NCBI GenBank assembly: GCA_011526085.1
Contig: WYBC01000038.1
Coordinates: 124,001 to 188,000, forward strand
Reading direction: 5' to 3'
Origin: Lysobacter sp.
GTDB lineage: Bacteria; Pseudomonadota; Gammaproteobacteria; Xanthomonadales; Xanthomonadaceae
DNA: 64,000 nucleotides
The notes under the pieces are model-generated. The model saw nothing but the letters and a program-made list of their open reading frames with translations. It was not told where the DNA came from and ran no database searches. Each line of letters opens with the position of its first letter. Within the stretch, counting starts at the first letter, position 1. The translations under genes and the position numbers were made by a program. Positions 17,378-25,846 of this stretch are shown one piece after another.

Positions 17378-17743
17378 ATGCAGAAGCGTTCCGATCTCAT
17401 CATCCCCGGCCTGAGCCTGGCCTTCGCCGCGATCTTCGCCGCCTCCACCGCCACGGCGCAGACCACCGAACCGTCCCAGCCCCCGACCACGGATTCCACC
17501 GATCAGGGCACGCCCCCGCAGAGCACCACCACCGATGCGGCCGCGCCGCAGAAGAAGTCCTGGTCCGATCTCGACATCGACAAGGACGGCAATCTGAGCA
17601 AGACCGAGGCCGCCCCGATCCCGGCGCTGCAGGCGGTGTTCGACAAGGCCGACGCCAATGCCGACGGCGCGCTGACCGGCGACGAGTACAAGACCTATCT
17701 CGCGGTCAACGGCCAGCCGTCGCCGGCCAAGCCGAAGAAGTAA
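17378..17743 (+). CDS. Secreted EF-hand protein
   Basis: A 121-residue protein with a signal peptide (LIIPGLSLAFAAIFAASTATA, cleavage near residue 25). A Thr/Pro/Ser-rich linker follows, then two EF-hand loops: DIDKDGNLSKTE, a canonical 12-residue calcium loop, and DANADGALTGDE. It is probably a periplasmic or secreted calcium-binding protein. Start at 17378 has GGAG ten bases upstream. It ends 115 bases before a strong hairpin shared with the convergent dienelactone-hydrolase gene. Confidence 0.82.
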   Translation: MQKRSDLIIPGLSLAFAAIFAASTATAQTTEPSQPPTTDSTDQGTPPQSTTTDAAAPQKKSWSDLDIDKDGNLSKTEAAPIPALQAVFDKADANADGALTGDEYKTYLAVNGQPSPAKPKK

Positions 17744-17858
17744 GCCGGGCGCGGCACGTCGCACCCTCCTCCCCCCACACGGACGGCGGATGAAGCGCGT
17801 ACCGCCGGCGCGAGACGGACATCGCGATGACCCTTCCCGCCGCTGCGGGACCCGCTCC

Positions 17859-17886
17859 GCACGGAGACCATGGATGGTCTCCGTGC
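17859..17886. terminator. Hairpin between convergent genes
   Basis: A perfect 12-bp stem, GCACGGAGACCA / TGGTCTCCGTGC, with a four-base TGGA loop. It lies between the EF-hand gene and the stop of the leftward dienelactone-hydrolase gene at 17905, so it probably ends both transcripts. Confidence 0.7.
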
Positions 17887-17904
17887 GCGTGTGCATGACC
17901 TCGT

Positions 17905-18831
17905 TCAACCTCCGCGCACGCGCGGTCCGCGTGCGCGGCGCAGTCTGCGTTCGAACAACGCCAGCGTTCGCGACCAGGCCGCGCGCGCCGCGTCGGCATC
18001 GAAGCGCGGCGTGGTGTTGTTGTTGAAGCCGTGCTGGGTGCCCGGCGGACGCAGCAGCGTGTAGCGCACGCCGGCCGCGTCCAGCGCCGCTTCGTAAGCC
18101 GGCCAGCCGGCGTTGATGCGCTCGTCGTTGTCGGCCAGCACCACCAGCAGTTCGGCCTTGATTTTCGGCACGTCCGCGAGCCCCGGCGCGCTGCCGTAGA
18201 ACGGCACCGCCGCGTCCAGGTCCGGCAATCGCGTGGCCAGCAGATTCGCGATGCCGCCGCCGTAGCAGAAACCGACCACGCCCAGGCGCCCGTTGCCGTC
18301 GTCGATGCCGCGCAGCATGCCGGCCGCGGCGACGAAATCCTCGCGCGTCTTGGTCTGGTCGAGCTTGGCGAACAGCGCGCGCGCCGCGTCTTCGTCGCCC
18401 GGATAACCGCCGAGCGGGAACAGCGCATCGGGCGCGAAGGCGATGAAGTCCGCCAGCGCGAGCCGCCGTGCGATGTCCTCGATGTGCGGGTTGAGCCCAC
18501 GGTTCTCGTGCACCACCAGCACCACCGGCAGCGGGCGGCGGATCTTTGCCGGCTTCGCCAGATAACCGCGGCTCTTGCCATGGCCCTGCGGCGAATCGAA
18601 TTCGATGTAGGCCGTCGACAGCCGCGGGTCGTCGCCGGCGACTTCCTGCGCCGCGGCGAACTGCGGACTGAGCGCGGCGAGCAGGCCGGCGGCGGTGGTC
18701 GCGCCGACCGCGAAGCGCGCGGCGCCGAGGAGAAACCCGCGCCGGTCGATCGCACCATGCACGTATTGATCGAACAGCCGCAGCACTTCGGGATCGAAGT
18801 CGCTGGCGTTGCGCTCGGGAATCTTGGTCAT
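17905..18831 (-). CDS. Exported dienelactone hydrolase family protein
   Basis: A 308-residue alpha/beta hydrolase. Near residue 30 it has a twin-arginine motif (DRRGFLLGA) and a hydrophobic stretch ending AAA-QE, so it is probably exported folded by Tat. The catalytic Cys lies in VGFCYGGG and the His in GTQHGFNN, with the Asp probably in VLADNDERI. Dienelactone hydrolases open cyclic esters such as carboxymethylenebutenolide; the natural substrate of the periplasmic forms is unknown. Start at 18831 is chosen because AGGACG lies seven bases upstream; an upstream in-frame start at 18903 would overlap trmL. Confidence 0.82.
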   Translation of the reverse strand: MTKIPERNASDFDPEVLRLFDQYVHGAIDRRGFLLGAARFAVGATTAAGLLAALSPQFAAAQEVAGDDPRLSTAYIEFDSPQGHGKSRGYLAKPAKIRRPLPVVLVVHENRGLNPHIEDIARRLALADFIAFAPDALFPLGGYPGDEDAARALFAKLDQTKTREDFVAAAGMLRGIDDGNGRLGVVGFCYGGGIANLLATRLPDLDAAVPFYGSAPGLADVPKIKAELLVVLADNDERINAGWPAYEAALDAAGVRYTLLRPPGTQHGFNNNTTPRFDADAARAAWSRTLALFERRLRRARGPRVRGG

Positions 18832-18895
18832 CGGTGGCGTCCTGTGCGAAGGGGAGAGCGTCATCCTAACGTTGTCGATGCCGCAGTGATGGCGT

Positions 18896-19366
18896 TCATG
18901 CAAAGCCCCGCTGGCGCCAGGCTTCGAACACCGTCACCGCCACCGCGTTCGACAGATTCAGGCTGCGGTTGCCCGGTCGCATCGGCAGGCGCAGACGCTG
19001 GCCGTCGGGAATCGCGTCGAGCACGGCGTCGGGCAGGCCGCGGGTTTCCGGCCCGAACAGGAAGGCGTCGCCGGGCGCGTACGTGATCGCGTCGTAGCGC
19101 GTGGCGTTGCGCGTGCTCAGCGCGAACAGCCGCGGCGGCGCGCCGTTCGTCTCCACGATCGCGGCCAGCGCGGCGTCGAGATCGTCGTGCACGCGCAGCG
19201 TGGCGTACTCGTGATAGTCGAGGCCCGCGCGCCGCAGCTGCGCATCTTCGAGGGTGAAGCCGAGCGGACGGATCAGATGCAGCCGCGCGCCGGTGTTCGC
19301 GCACAGGCGGATGACGTTGCCGGTGTTCGGCGGAATTTCGGGCTGGTAGAGGATGACGTCGAACAT
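18896..19366 (-). CDS. trmL: tRNA (cytidine/uridine-34 2'-O)-methyltransferase TrmL
   Basis: A 156-residue SPOUT-family methyltransferase, the usual length for TrmL (YibK). Family motifs: YQPEIPPNTGNVIRLCANTG at the N-terminus, FGPETRGLP in the middle and the knot segment RSLNLSNAVAVTVFEAWRQ at the end. TrmL uses S-adenosylmethionine to methylate the 2'-hydroxyl of the wobble base in tRNA-Leu isoacceptors. A CACAAT -10-like box lies seven bases before the ATG with no clear ribosome-binding site. The dienelactone hydrolase follows 64 bases downstream. Confidence 0.92.
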   Translation of the reverse strand: MFDVILYQPEIPPNTGNVIRLCANTGARLHLIRPLGFTLEDAQLRRAGLDYHEYATLRVHDDLDAALAAIVETNGAPPRLFALSTRNATRYDAITYAPGDAFLFGPETRGLPDAVLDAIPDGQRLRLPMRPGNRSLNLSNAVAVTVFEAWRQRGFA

Positions 19367-19403
19367 GCGCCGTATTGTGCCGCGCTTCGCCGCCGTCGCG
19401 CGC

Positions 19404-20162
19404 TCAGCCGCCGGGCGCGCAGTCCGCGAGCGGCTGCGCGGCCGCGGCCTGCCAGCGCTGCGCGTCGACCGGCCGCGGCGCCTGCGGGAAATCGATCCGC
19501 GCTTCGATCTGCCCGCCGCGCGCGTCGCGGATGTTGGTCGGGCCGATGAAACGGCGCAGGCGCTGGTCGTCGGCGCCGTATTCCACGCGGATGCTCGAGG
19601 CGACCACGCCGAGCAGGCCCTCCAGCCGCAGTTCGAAGCGATGCACGCGGTCGCCGTCGGGCCCGCGGGTGCCGGCGCTGCGGACCTTGAAGGGCAGGCT
19701 GCGGCCGAAGGCGGGGATCGCGAACGACAGCGGCTGCGGTCGTCCCGCGGTGAGCTGCGGCCAACGCTGGCGCAGGAATTCGTCGAAACCGGCGTCGGCC
19801 ACCAGGGGCGTTTTCGTCGCGGCCAGCGGCTTCGGCGCATCGCTGCCGCTCCACACCAGAGTCCGGCCGCCCTCGCGCCGCAGGCCTTCGCGATAGCCGC
19901 GCGCATCCTCCAGCTCGAAAGCCGGCGCCAGCGCGGATTGCCGGTAGTCCACGCGCTTGCGCGCGAAGGCGACGCCGTTCGGGCAGCGATACAGCACCAG
20001 CCGTTCGCTCGGACGGTCGCCGTCGCCGCGGATCAGATGGACTTCGCGATACAACAGGCGGCCGTCGTCCGGATCGCGGGCGTCGCCTTCCAGCGCCAGC
20101 ATCGACGCCTGCGCGGGCAGGGCGGCCAGACAAAGCATCAGTACGGCGGGATGTGAGGTCAT
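19404..20162 (-). CDS. Hypothetical exported protein
   Basis: A 252-residue protein with a signal peptide (AVLMLCLAALPAQA-SM, cleavage near residue 18). The mature part has a beta-rich look with paired Tyr/Arg segments (LLYREVHLIRGDG, RLVLYRCPNGVAFARKRVDY) and a C-terminal FPQAPRPVDAQRW. I recognise no named domain. It is probably periplasmic. TAAGAT lies five bases upstream of the ATG, so a leaderless or very short leader transcript is possible. It ends 37 bases before trmL and may be co-transcribed with it. Confidence 0.65.
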   Translation of the reverse strand: MTSHPAVLMLCLAALPAQASMLALEGDARDPDDGRLLYREVHLIRGDGDRPSERLVLYRCPNGVAFARKRVDYRQSALAPAFELEDARGYREGLRREGGRTLVWSGSDAPKPLAATKTPLVADAGFDEFLRQRWPQLTAGRPQPLSFAIPAFGRSLPFKVRSAGTRGPDGDRVHRFELRLEGLLGVVASSIRVEYGADDQRLRRFIGPTNIRDARGGQIEARIDFPQAPRPVDAQRWQAAAAQPLADCAPGG

Positions 20163-20213
20163 GCCCGATCTTACGGGCATCGCGCGCGTCCGGATGCGCG
20201 GCCGCGTCGCGGC

Positions 20214-20450
20214 TCAGCGCGGATCGTCGTCCTTGCGCGCACCGCTCAGGTCCAGCGGTGGTTCGCGCCTGGGGGCGATCGTGGTTTCGGTCTTGCGTTC
20301 GCAGCGCAGGGAGCCGGGTTCGCCCGGGCGATCCGGTTGGCTGGCGCAGAGCGGGTCGACATCGACCGCGGTGTTGGTGTCGCGGTATTCGACCGAGCCG
20401 CAGCCGGCAACGGCGGTGGCGGCGAGCAACGGGACGAGAAGGCGGCGCAT
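20214..20450 (-). CDS. Small hypothetical lipoprotein
   Basis: A 78-residue protein with a lipoprotein signal: MRRLLVPLLAATAVAGC, lipobox AVAGC with Cys17. The mature part is short, polar and likely disordered, with two further Cys residues. No family recognised. It is probably anchored in the envelope. Confidence 0.7.
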   Translation of the reverse strand: MRRLLVPLLAATAVAGCGSVEYRDTNTAVDVDPLCASQPDRPGEPGSLRCERKTETTIAPRREPPLDLSGARKDDDPR

Positions 20451-20573
20451 GCGGACCTCGGCGATCGCGGGAGTCGGCGCAGTACAACCCGGCGACCAGG
20501 ATGGCGACCGTGCCGGGAGTCACGCGCCGGCGTTGCGGTCAGCCGGCATTCGGCTGCGACGGCCGCCGGGCAT

Positions 20574-21299
20574 TCACCAGGCCATCGTCCGTCCGCGCCA
20601 GTCGCGATACGCGCCGCTGTCGTCGGGGCCCAGCGCATCGATCGTCGCGAGCAGTCCGTCCACCGAGGTCTCCACCGGAATCTGCGCGCCGTCGCCGCCC
20701 ATGTCGGTCTGCACCCAGCCCGGATGCAGGGCGACCACGCGGATGCCGCGCGGCTTCAGCGCCTGCGCCAGCTGCGCGGTCGCCATGTTCAGCGCGGCCT
20801 TGCTGATGCAGTAACTGGGATGACGGAAGTCGGCGACGCCGGCGATCGAGCCGAGGTCGGAGGACAGATTCGCGACCACGCCGCCGTCGGCCAACCGCGG
20901 CGCCAGGGCCTGGGTCAGCAGCAGCGGCCCGGCGACATTGATGCGGAGGGTGTCCTCCAGCGTCGCCTGGCTCAGCTCGCCGAAGCGTTCGCCCGAATGC
21001 AGCACGCCGGCATTGTTGACCAGCAGATCGATGCGGGCGCCGTCGTCCCCGTCCCAGACCAGCGCCAGTTCGCGCGCCAGTTCGGCGCGGGACTTGTCCT
21101 GGCCCACCTCCAGCGGCAGCACGTGCAGGCGGCCGGGATATTCGCCGGCGAGGGTGTTCAGGGCGGTCGCCTTGCCGGGCTGGCGGCAGGTGGCGATCAC
21201 GCGGTCGCCGCGGGCCAGCAGCTGGCGGACGAAGGCCAGGCCGATGCCGCGATTGGCGCCGGTGACGAGGGCGTGCAGGGCCGTGCGGGACGGGCTCAT
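20574..21299 (-). CDS. Short-chain dehydrogenase/reductase
   Basis: A 241-residue classical SDR. The cofactor motif TGANRGIG is at about residues 13-20, NNAG follows, and the catalytic Ser (NLSSDLGS) and YCISK (Tyr-x-x-x-Lys) are present, with HPGWVQTDMGG after them. The last motif and the overall pattern resemble the CsgA/SniffeR-like carbonyl reductases. Arg/His residues after TGANRG and the VIATCRQP segment suggest NADP(H) preference, which is uncertain. GGAGG lies four bases before the start at 21299. It is divergent from the M16 protease gene. Confidence 0.88.
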   Translation of the reverse strand: MSPSRTALHALVTGANRGIGLAFVRQLLARGDRVIATCRQPGKATALNTLAGEYPGRLHVLPLEVGQDKSRAELARELALVWDGDDGARIDLLVNNAGVLHSGERFGELSQATLEDTLRINVAGPLLLTQALAPRLADGGVVANLSSDLGSIAGVADFRHPSYCISKAALNMATAQLAQALKPRGIRVVALHPGWVQTDMGGDGAQIPVETSVDGLLATIDALGPDDSGAYRDWRGRTMAW

Positions 21300-21465
21300 G
21301 GGGCCTCCGGGCGGTGGGCGGGCGTCTGCCGGGACTTGTGGCCTAGTGTCATGTCCCGGGTGCGGGACTAGCATGCAACGCCGGCCGGGCGCTGTCGAAC
21401 CGCGCTCCGCCCTTCTTTCCGGACGCCTTCCGTCGTCCTTCCATGACCGTTTCCAGGAGTTCCGC

Positions 21466-24342
21466 ATGTCCATCGCCCGTTCGCGCCGGCCCGCGCTCAA
21501 GTTCGGCCTGCTCGCGCTTTCGCTGACCTTCGCGCTCGGCGGCACCCTGTCGCTGGTGCCGCTGGATGCCCAGGCCGCCAGGCCCGCGCGCAGCGCCGAT
21601 GTCGACATTCCCTATCAGCAGTTCACCCTGCCCAACGGCCTGCGCGTGATCGTGCATACCGACCGCAAGGCGCCGATCGTGGCGGTGAACATCTGGTATC
21701 ACGTCGGCAGCAAGGACGAGCCCGCCGGCCGCACCGGCTTCGCGCATCTGTTCGAGCATCTGATGTTCAACGGTTCCGAGAACCATCCGGGCGAATTCTT
21801 CGAACCCTTCGAGCTGGTCGGCGCCACCGACCAGAACGGCACCACCAACCAGGACCGCACCAACTACTTCCAGAACGTGCCGACCACCGCGCTGGACATG
21901 GCGCTGTGGATGGAATCCGACCGCATGGGCCATCTGCTCGGCGCGATCGACCAGGCGACGCTCGACGAACAGCGCGGCGTGGTCCAGAACGAGAAGCGCC
22001 AGGGCGAGAACCAGCCCTACGGCCAGGTCTGGGAACTGCTCGGCAAGTCCATGTATCCCAAGGGCCATCCCTATCACCACAGCGTGATCGGCTCGATGGC
22101 GGACCTCAACGCCGCGACCCTCGACGATGTGAAGAACTGGTTCCGCACCTGGTACGGCCCGAACAACGCCGTGCTGGTGCTGGCCGGCGACATCGATCTG
22201 GCCACGGCGAAGGAAAAGGTCACCAGATATTTCGGCGACATCCCGGCGTCGCCGACGATGGCGCAGCCGAAGGTGGACGTGTCGCCGCTGGCCACCGACA
22301 GCCGTTCCTCGCTCACCGACAAGGTGCCGCAGGCGCGCATCTACCGCGTCTGGAACGTCGCCCAGGTCGGCACCGTCGACATCGATCGCCTGCAACTGCT
22401 GGCGCAGGTGCTGGGCGGCAGCCGCGCCTCGCGCCTGGACCAGCGCCTGTTCTTCAAGGACAAGCTGGTCGACAGCGTCAGCGCCAGCGCCGACTACTCG
22501 CAGCTCGGCTCCAACTTCATGATCAGCGCCACGGTGAAGCAGGGCGTGGACCCGGCCAGGGTCGAGGCCGCGATCGACGAAGAGCTGAAGAAACTGCTGA
22601 GCGAAGGCCCGACCCAGACCGAACTGGATCAGGCGCGCACCGTGTTCAAGGCCGGCTTCATTCGCGGCGTCGAGCGCATCGGCGGCTTCGGCGGCAAGGC
22701 CGACGTACTCGCCGAATGCGCCGTCTACACCGGCAATCCGGGCTGTTTCCGCACCAGCCTGAAGATCATCGACACCGCCACCGTCGCCCAGGTCAAGGCC
22801 GCGGGCAACGCCTGGCTGGGCGCCGGCAAGGGCAGCCACACGCTGGTGGTGACCCCGGGCGAGCGCAAGCCGCTGGCCGAAGAGGCCGCGGTCACCCCGA
22901 CCGCGCTCACGCTGCCGCCGGTGGATCGCAAGTACAGGACGAAACCGACCGGCGTCGACCGCAGCGCCGGCGTGCCGGCGACCACCGAATTCCCGCAGCT
23001 GAAATTCCCGTCGCTGCAGCGCGCCACGCTGAGCAACGGCACCCGGGTGATCCTGGCCGAGCGCAAGGGCCTGCCGGTGGTGCAGATGAGCTACCTCTTC
23101 GGTGGCGGCTTCGTCGCCGACCAGGGCGGCAAGCTCGGCACCGCCAACTTCGCGATGGGCATGCTCGACGAAGGCGCCGGCGACTACGACGCCATCGCCT
23201 TCGGCAATCGCGCCGAATCGCTGGGCGCCAATCTCGGCGCCGGCGCCAGCCTCGACGGCGCCACCGCCGGCCTGTCGGCGCTCAAGCAGAACCTCGATCC
23301 GTCGGTGGCGCTGTTCGCCGACATGCTGCGCCGTCCGCGCTTCGACCAGGCCGAAATCGACCGCGTGAAGGCCAACTGGATCGCCGGCATCAAGCAGGAA
23401 AAGGCGCGTCCGAACGGCGCCGCGATGCGCGTGCTGCCGCCGCTGCTGTACGGCGCGGGCCATCCCTACGCCATTCCCTTCAGCGGCACCGGCACCGAGG
23501 CGTCGATCGCCACGCTCGGCCGCGACGATCTGCAGGCTTACCACGCGAAGTGGGTGCGTCCGGACAACGCCACGCTGCTGATCGTGGGCGACACCACGCT
23601 CAAGGAGATCGTGCCGGTGCTGGAGAAGCATCTCGGCGACTGGACGCCGGGCGGCAGCGCCGTCGGCAACGGCGCGATCGCGCCGGTGGCGATTCCGAAG
23701 AAGCCGCGTGTGTACCTGATCGACCAGCCGGGCGCGGTGCAGGCGAACATCTACGTCGGCCAGCTGGTGCCGTCGACGAAGGATGCGGGCGCGGTGAAAT
23801 TCGACATCGCCAACTCGGTGCTGGGCGGCGAGTTCTCCTCGCGCCTCAACATGAACCTGCGCGAAGACAAACACTGGGCCTACGGCTCGTACAGCAGCGC
23901 GTCCAGCGCGATGGGCCAGCGCCCGTGGACGGCCTTCGCCGCGGTGCAGATCGACAAGACCGCCGAATCGATGAAGGAACTGCAGCGCGAGATCGCCGAC
24001 TACGCCAGTGGCAAGGCGCCGCCGAAGCCGGAGGAAGTCGCCAAGATCCAGTCCACCGAAATCCGCGGCCTGCCCGGTTCGTACGAGACCGCCGGCGCGG
24101 TGCTCGGCACGCTCAGCGGCATCGTCCGTTACGGCCGTCCCGACGACTACGTGTTCCAGCGCAAGGCCGAGATCGAAGGCCTGACCGTGGACCAGGTGAA
24201 GGCCGCGGCCGCGACCATCCAGCCCGACGCCCTGACCTGGGTGGTGGTCGGCGACCTGAAGCAGATCGAGAAGCCGGTGCGCGCGCTGAAGCTGGGCGAG
24301 GTCAGCATCGTCGACGCCGATGGCAATCCCGTGAAGAAGTGA
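21466..24342 (+). CDS. M16 family zinc metallopeptidase, exported, two-domain
   Basis: A 958-residue protein with a signal peptide (about 37 residues, ending DAQA). It contains two M16 repeats. The N-terminal one is active: inverted zinc motif HLFEH at 94-98 with a downstream Glu. The C-terminal one begins near residue 510 (FPSLQRATLSNGTRVILAER) and lacks HxxEH (NFAMGMLDEGAG), as is usual for the partner half that shapes the chamber. Such periplasmic pitrilysin-like enzymes degrade small peptides. Start at 21466 follows AGGAG by six bases. A second M16 gene lies at 52046-54862. Confidence 0.9.
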   Translation: MSIARSRRPALKFGLLALSLTFALGGTLSLVPLDAQAARPARSADVDIPYQQFTLPNGLRVIVHTDRKAPIVAVNIWYHVGSKDEPAGRTGFAHLFEHLMFNGSENHPGEFFEPFELVGATDQNGTTNQDRTNYFQNVPTTALDMALWMESDRMGHLLGAIDQATLDEQRGVVQNEKRQGENQPYGQVWELLGKSMYPKGHPYHHSVIGSMADLNAATLDDVKNWFRTWYGPNNAVLVLAGDIDLATAKEKVTRYFGDIPASPTMAQPKVDVSPLATDSRSSLTDKVPQARIYRVWNVAQVGTVDIDRLQLLAQVLGGSRASRLDQRLFFKDKLVDSVSASADYSQLGSNFMISATVKQGVDPARVEAAIDEELKKLLSEGPTQTELDQARTVFKAGFIRGVERIGGFGGKADVLAECAVYTGNPGCFRTSLKIIDTATVAQVKAAGNAWLGAGKGSHTLVVTPGERKPLAEEAAVTPTALTLPPVDRKYRTKPTGVDRSAGVPATTEFPQLKFPSLQRATLSNGTRVILAERKGLPVVQMSYLFGGGFVADQGGKLGTANFAMGMLDEGAGDYDAIAFGNRAESLGANLGAGASLDGATAGLSALKQNLDPSVALFADMLRRPRFDQAEIDRVKANWIAGIKQEKARPNGAAMRVLPPLLYGAGHPYAIPFSGTGTEASIATLGRDDLQAYHAKWVRPDNATLLIVGDTTLKEIVPVLEKHLGDWTPGGSAVGNGAIAPVAIPKKPRVYLIDQPGAVQANIYVGQLVPSTKDAGAVKFDIANSVLGGEFSSRLNMNLREDKHWAYGSYSSASSAMGQRPWTAFAAVQIDKTAESMKELQREIADYASGKAPPKPEEVAKIQSTEIRGLPGSYETAGAVLGTLSGIVRYGRPDDYVFQRKAEIEGLTVDQVKAAAATIQPDALTWVVVGDLKQIEKPVRALKLGEVSIVDADGNPVKK

Positions 24343-24397
24343 TCCCCGCGGCGGGCGCGCGTTCGCGTCCCGCCGCGTCGTTCTTGTCGTGTTGCGA

Positions 24398-24430
24398 CGA
24401 TGCCCGCCATGATGGCGGGCATCGTCTTTT
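24398..24430 (+). terminator. Intrinsic terminator after the M16 gene
   Basis: An 11-bp stem CGATGCCCGCC / GGCGGGCATCG with a five-base loop, followed by TCTTTT. It lies 56 bases after the M16 stop and just before the ribosome-binding site of the next gene. Confidence 0.8.
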
Positions 24431-24443
24431 CCGGAGTCCTGCC

Positions 24444-24758
24444 ATGTCCGTACGTCTTTTCGCCCTCGCCGCGTCCTGCCTGCTCGCCGCCGGTTGCACC
24501 TGGGTGCATATGGCGCCCGGTGCCTCGAAGGTGCGGGTGGTGGACGGCACGCCCGCCGGCTGCGAGAGGCGCGGCGAAGTCGAGGTGTCGGTGAAGGACA
24601 GCGTCGCCTTCTACGAACGCAACCGGCTGAAGGTGCGCGACGAACTCGAAACGCTGGCGCGCAACGAAGCGCCGGGGCTCGGCGCCGACACCGTGCAGCC
24701 GGTGGCGCCGCCGGTCTCCGGCGAGCAGCGTTACATCGCCTGGCGCTGTGCCCGGTGA
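24444..24758 (+). CDS. Small lipoprotein, DUF4156-like
   Basis: A 104-residue lipoprotein: signal ends LLAAGC with Cys18 as lipidation site. The mature part reads TWVHMAPGASKVRV, CERRGEVEVSVKD, RDELETLARNEAPGLGADTVQPV and a final YIAWRC. This pattern (two conserved Cys, an N-E-A segment and a late aromatic-x-W-x-C) fits DUF4156 outer-membrane lipoproteins, whose function is unknown. Its stop overlaps the GTG start of the next gene, so the two are translationally coupled. Confidence 0.78.
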   Translation: MSVRLFALAASCLLAAGCTWVHMAPGASKVRVVDGTPAGCERRGEVEVSVKDSVAFYERNRLKVRDELETLARNEAPGLGADTVQPVAPPVSGEQRYIAWRCAR

Positions 24759-25669
24759 GCAAAAGCGGCAAACAGCGCCGCGCCGAGATCAAACAGAAAC
24801 GGCTCGATCGCGCGCGGCGGCTGCAGGAGGCATTGGCCACACCGTCGCACGGCCGGCATCTGCCCGCGGGCGGCATCGAACCGGCCGACCGCGCATTGCT
24901 GGCGCGGCACAACAACACCTTCGGCGTGTTGCCCGAGTTCTACGCGGATGTCGTGTTCGTCTGCCGCGACTGCGGCGAGGAACAGGTGTGGACCGCGAAG
25001 CAGCAGAAATGGTGGCATGAGGTCGCGCTCGGCCCGATCGACAGCACCGCGGTGCGCTGCCTGCCGTGCCGGCGCGCGCGCCGCGCGGCCCGCGATCGCC
25101 CCGGCGCCAATCTCGTCGGCGAACGCTGCGCGCGGCTGCGGGCGCTCGGCACCCGTGAGCCCGATGCCGAGGCGCGGCGCGAGGTCGAGGCGGCGCTCGC
25201 GGACAAATGGTGGGGCGTGCGCACGGTGGCCATCGCCACGCTCGGGGCATGGGGCGATGGACAGGGCGACATGCCGGCCGTGGCGCGACTGCAGGCGCTG
25301 GTCGCCGACCACGCCGGCGGCCGGCGCTGGGGCGGCTGGGACCATGAAGCTCGCCGCGCCGCGTTCAAGGCCCTGGGCGAATGCCTGCCGGCGTCGGAAT
25401 TCGACTGGGGGCTGGCGCAGTACCTCGACCATGGCGACGCTTGGGGGCTGTGGCTGCCGCTGTCGCGTCTGCCGACCACGCACTGGGAACCCGTCCTCGC
25501 GGCGGAATGGCGCCGCAACGAAACGCCGCGGCTGGAGCGCCTGTGCTGGCTGCTGGCGGGCGTGGCGGCGGATGCGGCGCAGCGGCAACGCTGGCGCGAG
25601 CGCTTCGCCCGCCACCCCGATCCGGGGGTCCGGCGCATGGCCGGATACGCATGGGAGACCGCCCGCTGA
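24755..25669 (+). CDS. Zinc-ribbon protein with HEAT-like C-terminal part
   Basis: A 304-residue cytoplasmic protein. I place the start at the GTG at 24755, which overlaps the preceding stop as GTGA; the frame is open further upstream but that part lies inside the lipoprotein gene. Residues ~66-110 form a zinc-ribbon of the type CRDCGEEQVWTAKQQKWW...RCLPCRRARR (two CxxC pairs). The remaining ~190 residues are helical and Trp/Arg-rich, with units like RRAAFKALGECLP and RRMAGYAWETA that resemble HEAT repeats. The function is unknown; protein or nucleic-acid binding is plausible. Confidence 0.72.
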   Translation: MSKSGKQRRAEIKQKRLDRARRLQEALATPSHGRHLPAGGIEPADRALLARHNNTFGVLPEFYADVVFVCRDCGEEQVWTAKQQKWWHEVALGPIDSTAVRCLPCRRARRAARDRPGANLVGERCARLRALGTREPDAEARREVEAALADKWWGVRTVAIATLGAWGDGQGDMPAVARLQALVADHAGGRRWGGWDHEARRAAFKALGECLPASEFDWGLAQYLDHGDAWGLWLPLSRLPTTHWEPVLAAEWRRNETPRLERLCWLLAGVAADAAQRQRWRERFARHPDPGVRRMAGYAWETAR

Positions 25670-25846
25670 ACCGGAGCGGCGGTCCGGGCTTCGCGGGCGG
25701 TCCGAACCCCCGCTGTAACACGCTGGAAACGCACGGGATTGTGCGCCGGCGCCCGGAATCGCGGGTCCGCCGGTGGTTTTTGCATGCGCCAGGGTAGGGA
25801 AGGCAGTACCCTATACGGTTCCTGACTGTCTCATGGTCCTCTGCCC

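Noticed and set aside
21349-24918. 1189-codon open frame on the minus strand
   Set aside because: It is antisense to the M16 protease, which has a signal peptide, ribosome-binding site and zinc motif.
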